Of a stretch of DNA of 10,731 bases, positions 1 through 7,090 are shown piece by piece. Numbering within the stretch: the stretch's first letter is position 1; each line of letters begins with the position of its first letter. A model generated the notes under the pieces. The model had not been told where the DNA came from, made no database searches, and was given only the letters and a program-made list of their open reading frames with translations. Made by a program: the position numbers and the translations under genes. Origin of the DNA: an uncultured Lachnospiraceae bacterium (GTDB taxonomy: Bacteria; Bacillota_A; Clostridia; Lachnospirales; Lachnospiraceae). The DNA is taken from assembly GCA_902787595.1 (NCBI GenBank), contig CADAHD010000057.1, positions 1-10,731 on the forward strand, in the 5' to 3' direction.

Positions 1-990
1 ACACAGGCAGGAGAGGCCACATACAGAGATTATGTACTAAGCGGTACCCCCGGTCAGAGAGCAGACCTCAGGATAGAGATAAAGTCGGGGTACGAAGGCC
101 AGATCACTTTGGAGCATGTATATCTGGGCAGTCCCAAGCATACGCCCATCATAGATATAGAATCCGGAGCAAAGGTTACTCTGCTTTTGATAGGTGAGAA
201 TATACTCAGCGGTGGCGGCATCAATGTTGCGGCCGGAGCCACGCTCACGCTTCTTGGTGAAGGCGATCTTAATATACAGGTTAAGAATGATAACTTCTGC
301 GGCATAGGCTGCGCTTACGGTGATTCCGGAAGGATAGAATTCTATCAGACCGGTGCCATAATGATGGATGCCTTTGGAGATAAAGGCGTAGGCATCGGCG
401 CTTTTGGTTCAACCGATATTGTCATCACTCACGGAAGATATGTGATGCAGCTTAACGGGGGCAGGGCTGTCGGTTTCGGAACATACGATAAAGACTGCAA
501 TATTGCCATTACCCAGTGTGAGCTGGACCTCACATTTTCCTGCAATGAAGCCTGCGGCATAGGTTCCTTTAACGGGAATGCCGATGTGCTTATCAAGAAT
601 GTATTTGTGCATCTGTTCGGAAGCGGAAGAGCCATGGTGGTTGCAGGAAGCATCAATGGCAAAAAAGCTAAAGTGCGTTTCACCGAGATAGGCAGCAATC
701 TTGACCTGCGTGCCGAGAGAGCCAGCTGCGCAGGCTGTCTGTTTGGAGAATCCGATGTTTTCTTTGACCGCATTTCCTTCCATTATACAGGAAGCGGAGT
801 CGAGGCATATGCATACGGAGGATTGGTGGGAGACGGTACATTAAATATTTCCAACTGCGTACTTACCGTCAGACTGCGCAATGAATCCGGAAGAACCAGT
901 ACTTTTGCGGACAAGAATAAATATATTGATTCGGGGAGCCGCGGAGATTATTTCATAAATGGTGTGACCGAGTCGTTTGGACAGGAATGA
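1..990 (+). CDS. Repetitive beta-helix-like protein, 3' part (5' end outside the window)
   Basis: The frame is open from base 1, so this is the last 329 residues of a longer protein; the TTG at 109 is not a convincing start. From about residue 95 to 290 the protein is built of seven units of about 28-30 residues. Each is anchored by a GIG-like turn followed by a short beta-type segment: GIGCAYGDSGRIEF at 101, GIGAFGSTDIVIT at 131, GFGTYDKDCNIAIT at 158, GIGSFNGNADVLIK at 186, and weaker copies near 214, 244 and 273. The preceding GGGINVAAGATLTLLGEG looks like an entry coil. This pattern suggests a right-handed parallel beta-helix, as in surface or carbohydrate-binding proteins. At least nine cysteines are present, unusual for an exported protein of an anaerobic Gram-positive. 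The stop overlaps the start of the DUF58 gene (ATGA), so the two are translationally coupled. No catalytic motif was recognised, and a signal peptide cannot be judged. Fold is inference; exact function unknown. Confidence 0.75.
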   Translation, partial: TQAGEATYRDYVLSGTPGQRADLRIEIKSGYEGQITLEHVYLGSPKHTPIIDIESGAKVTLLLIGENILSGGGINVAAGATLTLLGEGDLNIQVKNDNFCGIGCAYGDSGRIEFYQTGAIMMDAFGDKGVGIGAFGSTDIVITHGRYVMQLNGGRAVGFGTYDKDCNIAITQCELDLTFSCNEACGIGSFNGNADVLIKNVFVHLFGSGRAMVVAGSINGKKAKVRFTEIGSNLDLRAERASCAGCLFGESDVFFDRISFHYTGSGVEAYAYGGLVGDGTLNISNCVLTVRLRNESGRTSTFADKNKYIDSGSRGDYFINGVTESFGQE

Positions 991-2153
991 AACGTAATCG
1001 TATAATTTATGCTATCCTGTGGATCTTAAGTCTGGCAGGGATAAGCTTTTTTGGCGGGGCGGTAAGTTACGGTATCTTTTATATGCTTACCTTCCTGCCG
1101 TTTGTTTTGCTTTTATATCTTTTATTTGTTTATTTCTTTTTTCATATTTATCAGCAGATAGGGAATAAGCGTCTTGTTGCGGGGCATATGGAACCTTTTT
1201 ATTTTACTCTGAAGAATGAGTACCATTTTGGCTTTTGCAGCATTAAGGTCCGTTTTTTCAGCAGCTTTTCCGATATCAGCGGTCTTGACGATGACACAGA
1301 GTATGAGCTTCTTCCCGGGAAGGGGATAAAGAAGAATACACAGCTGGTATGCAAATACCGCGGCGAATATGAAGTCGGCATCAAAAATGTGGAGATCACG
1401 GATTTTCTGCGTCTGTTCAGGATAAGATATCATAACAAGGAAACGCAGAGAGTATATGTGCGTCCCGATCTTATAGATCTTTCGGAGATAAAAAGTCTTG
1501 ACCTTTCTCAGACCATGTTTAAAAACAGTATGGTCAATCCCATAGAGCCCGATATACTGGTCAGAAAATATCAGGCAGGAGATGATGTGAGACAGGTCCA
1601 CTGGAAAGCGAGCGCAAGAAGCGGTGAACTTCTGGTCAGAAAAATGACAGCACAGGAACGCGAGGGAGTGACCATACTGATGGGAAGCAGGAGGGTTAGC
1701 GATGAGATGGCAGAATATCTCCCGCTTGAAAACAAGATGCTCGAACTGACCATAGCTCTGACCTATTTCTTTGTAAGAAAAAATATAAATGTGCATACCC
1801 TTTACTACATGGATAGTGCTTTGCATGAAGAGATCACGGAGGGAGTTGACGGCTTTGAGGGCTTTTATGAAAAGATGTCTTCAGTTTCCTTTTCGAAAGA
1901 GTCGGATGAGGAAAAAATGCTGATCGGCGCCTGTGAACAGAAAGGAATGTTTACAAGACGCAGCGCTTTTCTGGTATTGCATGAATGGAGCGCGGCTGCT
2001 GCCGAGACCGTAAGGATGCTCAGGGAGAACAATGTATTTACACTGATATGCATAGTTAGCGACGATACCGCTGCCATACCTGAAGAGGATAATAACGGAG
2101 TTAAGATCATCAGGATAGGAACGGAAGATGATCTGAAGGGGGCGGGCATATGA
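987..2153 (+). CDS. DUF58 domain-containing membrane protein
   Basis: The product has 388 residues. Two hydrophobic segments (about 6-25 and 29-53) form an N-terminal membrane hairpin, followed by a soluble region. The DUF58 signature is clear at residues 183-220: VNPIEPDILVRKYQAGDD (Y195, G198, D199), then R202, and HWKASARSGELLVRK with W206, K207, S209 and R211. DUF58 proteins usually carry a vWA-like fold after this signature and are encoded with MoxR ATPases and transglutaminase-like proteins. The strand that normally reads DxSxSM is ILMGSRR here, so the metal-site Asp appears replaced by Gly. The ATG overlaps the stop of the upstream repeat protein, and its own TGA overlaps the ATG of the transglutaminase gene, both as ATGA. 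The ribosome binding site is poor (AGGA directly before the ATG), which fits translational coupling. Role inferred from the family: an envelope-anchored partner of MoxR. Confidence 0.9.
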   Translation: MKRNRIIYAILWILSLAGISFFGGAVSYGIFYMLTFLPFVLLLYLLFVYFFFHIYQQIGNKRLVAGHMEPFYFTLKNEYHFGFCSIKVRFFSSFSDISGLDDDTEYELLPGKGIKKNTQLVCKYRGEYEVGIKNVEITDFLRLFRIRYHNKETQRVYVRPDLIDLSEIKSLDLSQTMFKNSMVNPIEPDILVRKYQAGDDVRQVHWKASARSGELLVRKMTAQEREGVTILMGSRRVSDEMAEYLPLENKMLELTIALTYFFVRKNINVHTLYYMDSALHEEITEGVDGFEGFYEKMSSVSFSKESDEEKMLIGACEQKGMFTRRSAFLVLHEWSAAAAETVRMLRENNVFTLICIVSDDTAAIPEEDNNGVKIIRIGTEDDLKGAGI

Positions 2154-4405
2154 TGAGCCTTCTTTATGACATCATTTATATAATCCCCGTCTGTATTATT
2201 GCGGTGTTTGGAGCGGCGCCCTATATAGGCATGCCCGAAAAGAGCATCATCTATTATCTGATGGCGGCCGTTCTTGTGATCTGCGGTTTTTGCATAAAGC
2301 ATCTCAAAGGGCGGTATAAAGCGGTGGCGCCCGGTATTATCCTGGCGCTTTCATTGGGGATGCTGCTGCTAAAGGATGCCGAAGAAAGGGCGGAATTCGT
2401 ACAGGATAATCTTTGGGTGTTATGTTGTCTGGGGATCGTAGCGGCGGCTTTTTTGCTGGGCATGATCATTTCTGCGGAATTTAAGATCAGACTGGCAGCT
2501 TCGGCCGTACTGACTGCTGCCCTGATCTATTTTATGGTCTCAGGCACTGTGTTTGAAAAAACGCTGACAGCGCCTTCGTTTTTTATCATACTTCTTTGTA
2601 TTATCGATCTGATACAGAGATATTGGAAAAAGAGCGGTTATACGGATGCGAAGGGGCATCTGGTTTCAGTATCGCCGTTTGCGATATTATTGGCTATTAT
2701 AGTATTCCTGATGCCGGTTTCCGAAAAACCTTATGACTGGCATATAGTAAAGCAGGTCGCGCAGCGTATTTATGAAGGGGTAAGATATGCTGCCAGGTTT
2801 TTTCACGGCAAAGATGAAGATTATGGCGCTGTTATCGGTTTCAACGACAGCGGCAGTTATTTCGGTGATGTTTTTGATAAGGAAAAAGAACTGATGCAGA
2901 TAAGCACGGACAGAGGTACAGGTTCGGGCGTATATCTGTCGGGGATCATACTGGATTCCTTTGACGGGCGTGAGTGGAAAAAGACATATGAAGAAGTAAA
3001 TGAAGACAGGCTTATAGATTCAATGGAGACGGTCGGTTCCATCATGCTATATGACCGGGATTATAATATGGATTATTATAAGCGAGTACAATTATATATA
3101 GAATACAGTGATTTTAATACGGCATATTTTTTTGCGCCTTCCAAGCTGCTCAGGTTAAAAGCCGAAAATGAAAAGGAAGTATATACCCAGTGTGGAGCGG
3201 ATCTGAAGGCCGCAAAGAATCTTGGCTTCGGAACAAAGTATCTTTTAACATATATAAGGACAAATGATCAGAATGAGGGGTTCTGGTCTTATGCTGATGA
3301 AGCAGAGCCTATGGACAGGGAAGCGTGGGACAGTACTCTTCATATTTATCCGAATGAGAATATTGAAGCGATGACCTATGAGGATTACCTGGCTTATGTT
3401 GACAGGATGTATGAGTATTATCTTCCCGAAACGCATATTTCCCCGGCTGCGGAGGAATATATGGAAGAACTGTTTGCGGATGCAGACAGTGATATGGAAA
3501 AGTTAAAATGCATAGAAGAAGCTCTCAGAGGTTTTGAATATACGTTAAAGCCGGGAGACCTTCCTGTGGAGATCGACAGCGAAGAAGAATTCCTGGACAG
3601 ACTGCTTTTTGAAACCCGGAAGGGTTATTGCACATATTATGCTACGGCTTTTGTGATCATGGCCCGATCAATGGGGATCCCGGCGCGCTATGTGCAGGGG
3701 TTCAGGGTGCCGGCTACTGCTTCACAGCCTATAAGGGTAATGTCGTCGATGTCCCATGCATGGCCGGAAGTTTATATTAAAAATGTAGGCTGGATACCTT
3801 TTGAACCTACTCCTTATATGGCTTTTGACACGCAGTGGAATTTTATGAACCGTGAAAGCACGACAGCATTTGAAGACAGATCTCATTTTGATGAAGGCAA
3901 AGATGGTGAAGAAACAGTTATCATTGCTCAGGAAGATGAAGGGGCAATAGCGGATTTTGATCTGCGCAGGATACTGATCCCTCTTGCATTGATGATACTG
4001 TTTTTATTGGTGTTCATATTGCTCGATCGTCTGGTACAAAAAAGCAGATATGAAAAGATGAGCGTTGAAGAAAAACTGAAGGTAAACTGCAGATATTGTC
4101 TGCGGCTGCTGCGGATACTGGGATTTAAAACCGAGCAGGGCGAAACGCTGCAGGAATTCGGGATCAGGGTCTTTACCGGGCTTTATGAAACCGAAGATGA
4201 GGCTGAAAAAGATGAGGAGCTTTTTGCGGGGACGTGTCTGAGCTTTATAGAAAGATATGAGCGTCTGCTTTATAGCAGGTATAAGACATCGCAGGAGGAC
4301 CTGGACAGCGTCGCTAAAGATACAGACGGTCTTTTCCGTTTGATAAAACTGAGAAAGGGAAAAATCAGGTGCATCCTTGTCAGGCTTGGAGGGATGAGGA
4401 TCTAG
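2150..4405 (+). CDS. Membrane-anchored transglutaminase-like cysteine protease-fold protein (TgpA type)
   Basis: This 751-residue protein has about seven N-terminal membrane segments (roughly 5-24, 33-49, 58-74, 88-108, 113-131, 140-155, 173-190), a large presumably extracytoplasmic region, one further membrane segment at about 608-628 and a charged cytoplasmic tail of about 120 residues resembling DUF4129. The transglutaminase core is complete: Cys494 in KGYCTYYATAF, His536 in SHAWPEVYI, and Glu552 in GWIPFEPTP where many family members have Asp. Length and layout match TgpA-like proteins, which pair a periplasmic or external transglutaminase domain with DUF4129. The start at 2150 is supported by AAGGGGG at 2136-2142 with a 7-nt spacer; ATG 2153 is a close alternative. 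It overlaps the DUF58 gene by ATGA, so the two are probably made in fixed ratio. Whether it crosslinks, cleaves or deamidates is not readable from the sequence. Likely substrates are envelope or wall proteins. Confidence 0.9.
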   Translation: MMSLLYDIIYIIPVCIIAVFGAAPYIGMPEKSIIYYLMAAVLVICGFCIKHLKGRYKAVAPGIILALSLGMLLLKDAEERAEFVQDNLWVLCCLGIVAAAFLLGMIISAEFKIRLAASAVLTAALIYFMVSGTVFEKTLTAPSFFIILLCIIDLIQRYWKKSGYTDAKGHLVSVSPFAILLAIIVFLMPVSEKPYDWHIVKQVAQRIYEGVRYAARFFHGKDEDYGAVIGFNDSGSYFGDVFDKEKELMQISTDRGTGSGVYLSGIILDSFDGREWKKTYEEVNEDRLIDSMETVGSIMLYDRDYNMDYYKRVQLYIEYSDFNTAYFFAPSKLLRLKAENEKEVYTQCGADLKAAKNLGFGTKYLLTYIRTNDQNEGFWSYADEAEPMDREAWDSTLHIYPNENIEAMTYEDYLAYVDRMYEYYLPETHISPAAEEYMEELFADADSDMEKLKCIEEALRGFEYTLKPGDLPVEIDSEEEFLDRLLFETRKGYCTYYATAFVIMARSMGIPARYVQGFRVPATASQPIRVMSSMSHAWPEVYIKNVGWIPFEPTPYMAFDTQWNFMNRESTTAFEDRSHFDEGKDGEETVIIAQEDEGAIADFDLRRILIPLALMILFLLVFILLDRLVQKSRYEKMSVEEKLKVNCRYCLRLLRILGFKTEQGETLQEFGIRVFTGLYETEDEAEKDEELFAGTCLSFIERYERLLYSRYKTSQEDLDSVAKDTDGLFRLIKLRKGKIRCILVRLGGMRI

Positions 4406-4460
4406 GATTCATTATCTTTTAATGATGCCCGGCGGATGTTACTGACGGGCCGGCGCTGCC

Positions 4461-4489
4461 TTGCGGCTGCTGTTGTTTTATGTTATCAT
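4461..4489 (+). promoter_or_regulatory. Extended -10 promoter for the small protein and moxR
   Basis: A TGTTATCAT element (extended -10; hexamer TATCAT at 4484-4489, 5 of 6 matches) is preceded by a weak -35 TTGCGG at 4461-4466 with a 17-nt spacer. It lies in the 120-nt gap after the transglutaminase gene and about 37 nt before the small gene. It would let the small gene and moxR be expressed apart from the upstream operon. The gap shows no convincing terminator: a GCCCG/CGGGC pairing near 4427-4450 has a long loop and no T-tract, so readthrough is also possible. Confidence 0.5.
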
Positions 4490-4525
4490 CGGGGCGACCG
4501 ATCAAGTTTAAAAGGGAATAGATTT

Positions 4526-4801
4526 ATGCGTTTATGGTTTAAGATATGGAAAGATGCGCGGCTCAAAGAGGAGCTGACCGTGGAAGTTTTTGAAGGCAGC
4601 CGTACCAGAAGGGTCTTTGATGCTCTGGAGCAGGCTTCGGAGGCATTTAATCTTTCGGTCCCCATCTGGCTGGATAAGAATATCAAAGATTTCAAGAAGT
4701 TTTCCCGCTGCCGCTTTAATGCGGATAACTATATTGAAAGTATAGATTTTGATCATCTCGAGATGATAGTCCTCGAAGAGGACTGGGTTTACGAAGAATA
4801 A
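4526..4801 (+). CDS. Conserved small protein (91 residues), function unknown
   Basis: I chose ATG 4526 over the upstream in-frame ATG at 4436 because AAGGGA (4512-4517) sits 8 nt before it, the protein then begins MRLWFKIWKD, and the upstream extension would contain the promoter candidate. The protein is soluble, with no membrane segment or signal peptide. It is rich in aromatic and charged residues, has a central segment VPIWLDKNIKDFKKFSRCRF and ends in an acidic stretch. I recall small Lachnospiraceae proteins of the same length and wording (MRLWFK-W at the start, IWLD-NI in the middle, IDFD-LE near the end), but know of no assigned function. It ends 13 nt before moxR, whose ribosome binding site AAGGAG follows directly, so the two are almost certainly co-transcribed. 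This makes it a candidate accessory factor of the MoxR module, but that is inference from position only. Confidence 0.8.
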   Translation: MRLWFKIWKDARLKEELTVEVFEGSRTRRVFDALEQASEAFNLSVPIWLDKNIKDFKKFSRCRFNADNYIESIDFDHLEMIVLEEDWVYEE

Positions 4802-4814
4802 AGGAGACAGAGCA

Positions 4815-5750
4815 ATGGCCAATGAAAAGATCATCAGCTTAAAGACTCAGTTCCATGATTATTTTGTGGGAAAGGAGAGCGTGGCGGAAAATGTGCTGAT
4901 CTGTCTGCTGGCAGGGGGGCATATCCTGATGGAAGATGTTCCGGGCGTGGGCAAAACAACTCTTGCCAGGATACTTGCAAAGTCCATAGACTGCGATTTC
5001 GGACGCATACAGTTTACGCCGGATACTCTGCCGGGTGATGTAACAGGGGCCTCAGTTTATAATATGAAGACCGGTGAATTCAGCTACAGGGAAGGCGCGG
5101 TTATGCATCAGATCATACTTGCTGATGAGATAAACCGTACTTCTCCCAGGACACAGTCCAGTCTCCTGGAGGCTATGGCTGAAGGACAGGTCAGCGTGGA
5201 TGGAAAAACCTATCCGCTGCCGGAGCCTTTTCTGGTGATCGCAACACAGAACCCTGTGGAATTTCTTGGCACTTATCCATTGCCTGAGGCGCAGATGGAT
5301 CGTTTTATGATGAGACTGTCCATTGGCTATCCTGATGAGGCGGAAGAATTGAGGCTGGCAAAGAATTTCCTGGAAGGCAGGACAGTGACGGAAGCAAAGA
5401 GCGTGTGCGGTACCGATGACATCCTTCAGATGATGAAGGAGACGAAAGAAGTGCATTTAAGCGACGGAGTCATCAGCTATATAAGAGATATAGTAAAGCT
5501 GAGCCGCGAGGAAAAGAACTTTGTATCCGGAGCAAGCCCCAGAGCCATGCTTTCGCTGATAAGGGCATCCCAGGCAAAAGCCTATATCCAGGGCAGGGAT
5601 TTTGTGAAACCGGATGATGTAAAAGCCGTAGCTGTTAATGTTCTTCATCACAGACTTACGCTCACTCCCGAGGCGAAGATCAGGAAAGAGGATACGGACA
5701 GGATACTGAATGAGCTGGTACTTAAGGCAAAGATCCCTGTAGGAGCGTGA
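4815..5750 (+). CDS. MoxR-family AAA+ ATPase
   Basis: The protein has 311 residues, the usual length for the family. An AAA_3 core is complete: Walker A DVPGVGKTT (K47, T48), Walker B IILADEIN (D104, E105), sensor 1 IATQNPVE (N146), a candidate arginine finger in MDRFMM (R163), and sensor 2 GASPRA (R243). The C-terminal lid contains the typical VKPDDVKAVAVNVLHHRL stretch. No signal peptide or membrane segment is present, so it acts in the cytoplasm. MoxR ATPases are thought to work as chaperones that remodel or insert cofactors into membrane-associated complexes, and they are usually encoded next to DUF58 and transglutaminase-like genes, as here. The order is unusual, since moxR often leads the cluster. 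The ribosome binding site AAGGAG (4801-4806) lies 8 nt before ATG 4815. No clear terminator follows; an AGCG/CGCT pairing at 5745-5760 is too weak. Confidence 0.95.
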   Translation: MANEKIISLKTQFHDYFVGKESVAENVLICLLAGGHILMEDVPGVGKTTLARILAKSIDCDFGRIQFTPDTLPGDVTGASVYNMKTGEFSYREGAVMHQIILADEINRTSPRTQSSLLEAMAEGQVSVDGKTYPLPEPFLVIATQNPVEFLGTYPLPEAQMDRFMMRLSIGYPDEAEELRLAKNFLEGRTVTEAKSVCGTDDILQMMKETKEVHLSDGVISYIRDIVKLSREEKNFVSGASPRAMLSLIRASQAKAYIQGRDFVKPDDVKAVAVNVLHHRLTLTPEAKIRKEDTDRILNELVLKAKIPVGA

Positions 5751-5816
5751 GCTTTCGCTTATTCATAATTTATTTACAATTTGTTTAATATTTTTGATGC
5801 ATTTTTCTACGATATC

Positions 5817-5825
5817 TGGTAAAAT
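5817..5825 (+). promoter_or_regulatory. Extended -10 promoter of the SGNH hydrolase gene
   Basis: TGGTAAAAT is an extended -10 element (TG at 5817-5818, hexamer TAAAAT at 5820-5825). No good -35 sits at 17 nt; TTGATG at 5794-5799 would need a 20-nt spacer. The predicted start near 5832 leaves a leader of about 35 nt with ribosome binding site AAGGTGG at 5857-5863, 4 nt before ATG 5868. The AT-rich sequence upstream (5765-5810) could act as an UP-like element. Confidence 0.55.
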
Positions 5826-5826
5826 A

Positions 5827-5845
5827 CTTGAGGGTTGACCCCAAG
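5827..5845 (+). promoter_or_regulatory. Dyad over the likely transcription start (candidate operator)
   Basis: CTTG-A-GGGT-TG-ACCC-CAAG is an inverted repeat with 8-bp arms, one unpaired A (5831) and a 2-nt centre. It begins one base after the -10 hexamer and covers the expected start site, the classical position for a repressor operator. Written as RNA it could also form a 7-bp hairpin with a UUGA loop at the very 5' end of the message. Confidence 0.35.
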
Positions 5846-5867
5846 ATATTGAGACGAAGGTGGAGAA

Positions 5868-6797
5868 ATGAAAAAATTTATAAGACCCGTCGCAGCAGCG
5901 ATGATGATAGGTATTCTTTCTGTGGCGGTACCTGTATATTCAGAGCCGGAGGAAATGCCGGATGGAGTGATCTTTGACAGTGAATATTATGCAGAAAAGT
6001 ATCCGGATGTAGTGACTGTACTGGATACACATGATACATTTTTATTATATAAACACTACAGAACCTACGGCAGGGAAGAGGGACGTTTCCCGACCAGGGA
6101 ACGTGAGATCGCAGCAGCGGAAAAGAAAGAAACGGGCAATGCGATTTCCAATAATAAAATAGTTAAAAAGGCTGTAGTCAGCGACAATGACATACATGAT
6201 TATTATTCAAGATCCGTATTTATAGGCGATTCGGTGATGACCGGTTACAAGATGTATGTGAATTATTATGATTCGCTGGCATCCGGAGCCTTTTTCCTCG
6301 CTACCAACAGTTACGCGACTTTCCATGCCCTTAAGGAAAACAGTAATCTTCATCCGCTTTTTCGTGGCGTGAAGCAGCCTGTATGGAAGAGCGTATCCAG
6401 CATGGAAGTTGATCGTGTGTTCATTATGCTGGGGACCAATGATCTGATCTGCTGGAGTGTTGAAAACACTGCTAAAGGTATATTTGATCTTACTCAGCGC
6501 ATCCTGGAAGAAAATCCCGGGATCGAGATCAATCTTATCAGCATGACGCCGCTTTATCCGGGCGCATCAAAGAATAATCTGACCAATGCCAATGTGGATC
6601 TTCTTAACGAAACATTAAAGGAGATGGCAGAAGATAACGGCTTTGGATATGTGGATATCAACACGCCGTTGAAGGACGGCGGAAGCGCACTGCCTCCTGC
6701 GTTCTGCAGTGACAAACTGGTGCATGAGACATATGATGCTTATGCCGTATGGGATAAGGAATTTACCTTGTATGCGAAGCAGCTGATTCAGGAGTGA
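5868..6797 (+). CDS. Secreted SGNH/GDSL-type hydrolase with N-terminal YPDV surface motif
   Basis: The 309-residue protein begins with a signal peptide (MKKFIRP, hydrophobic core to about 22, probable cleavage near VYS-EPEE), so it is exported. Residues 36-75 carry the motif FDSEYYAEKYPDV, then LYKHYRTYGREEGRFP, a short module I recognise from exported and wall-associated proteins of Clostridia. A charged linker follows, then an SGNH hydrolase domain: block I FIGDSVMTG with nucleophile Ser122, block III MLGTNDL with Asn191, and block V CSDKLVHETYDAY with Asp282 and His286. The spacing D-x-x-x-H is the form used by many Clostridial members. The block II glycine is not obvious; SYATFHAL may occupy that place. 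Such enzymes often remove acyl or acetyl groups from glycans or wall polymers, but the substrate cannot be read from the sequence. The gene has its own promoter and its 3' end overlaps the convergent small gene by 10 nt. Confidence 0.88.
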   Translation: MKKFIRPVAAAMMIGILSVAVPVYSEPEEMPDGVIFDSEYYAEKYPDVVTVLDTHDTFLLYKHYRTYGREEGRFPTREREIAAAEKKETGNAISNNKIVKKAVVSDNDIHDYYSRSVFIGDSVMTGYKMYVNYYDSLASGAFFLATNSYATFHALKENSNLHPLFRGVKQPVWKSVSSMEVDRVFIMLGTNDLICWSVENTAKGIFDLTQRILEENPGIEINLISMTPLYPGASKNNLTNANVDLLNETLKEMAEDNGFGYVDINTPLKDGGSALPPAFCSDKLVHETYDAYAVWDKEFTLYAKQLIQE

Positions 6798-7060
6798 TCG
6801 CTGCGGCGGACCTTTCTGAAGGAAGGGCGGCCGTAAGAATCAAAGGTTTTGACAAATTCATATTCCGCATCGGGAGAGTTTTTCTCCTTTTCATATTCGA
6901 GAAGCTCCTGTTCGATGCGGGATATACTTAAGGGATAAGATAGATTTTCAGCTATCTCTTTCGGGGACAGCCCCGAATCATGTAAATGGCGGATAGCCCC
7001 TCTGGCGGCCATATCAAAACTCATATTTGACAATGCGTTGTTAAATGCTTTTTTCTCCAT
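6788..7060 (-). CDS. Small conserved protein with a possible helix-turn-helix
   Basis: The protein has 90 residues when started at the ATG complementary to 7058-7060 (MEKKAFNNAL); a longer version starting at 7117 would run into the divergent gene and is unlikely. Residues 20-52 (RGAIRHLHDSGLSPKEIAEN, then LSYPLSISRIEQEL) look like a helix-turn-helix segment, followed by a charged helix and a C-terminal stretch with FVKTFDSYGRPSFRKV. I recall similar short Lachnospiraceae proteins ending in this YGRxSFRKV wording but know of no function. No ribosome binding site precedes the ATG. Instead, an extended -10 TGTTATAAT ends 6 nt before it, implying a leaderless message. It could be a DNA-binding regulator of the divergent dehydrogenase gene, but only position and the weak HTH resemblance suggest this. 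Its stop overlaps the end of the SGNH hydrolase gene tail to tail. Confidence 0.75.
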   Translation of the reverse strand: MEKKAFNNALSNMSFDMAARGAIRHLHDSGLSPKEIAENLSYPLSISRIEQELLEYEKEKNSPDAEYEFVKTFDSYGRPSFRKVRRSDHS

Positions 7061-7066
7061 ATCATG

Positions 7067-7075
7067 ATTATAACA
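7067..7075 (-). promoter_or_regulatory. Extended -10 promoter of the small gene, overlapping an opposite -10
   Basis: On the minus strand the sequence reads TGTTATAAT, a perfect extended -10 (hexamer at 7072-7067), ending 6 nt before the ATG of the small gene. The plus strand of the same site reads TATAAC (7069-7074), a 5-of-6 -10 pointing towards the dehydrogenase gene at 7091. A start 7 nt beyond each hexamer would give a leaderless minus-strand message and a plus-strand message beginning at its AGGAG. No good -35 exists for the plus direction; a perfect TTGACA at 7027-7032 has no -10 at a usable distance. Confidence 0.5.
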
Positions 7076-7090
7076 CAAAAAGGAGCTATT

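Noticed and set aside
1122..1826. Long minus-strand open frame of 234 codons inside the DUF58 gene
   Set aside because: The plus strand there encodes the DUF58 signature; the minus-strand translation has no motif and no start signal.
4427..4450. GCCCG/CGGGC inverted repeat after the transglutaminase gene as a terminator
   Set aside because: Only 5 bp with a 14-nt loop and no T-tract.
5745..5775. Terminator after moxR
   Set aside because: The AGCG/CGCT pairing is four base pairs with an 8-nt loop; the following sequence is AT-rich but not a T-run. Readthrough into the next gene remains possible.
7027..7032. Perfect TTGACA -35 upstream of the dehydrogenase gene
   Set aside because: No -10 lies 16-19 nt downstream (the position is a T-run); the nearest -10-like elements are 27 nt or more away.
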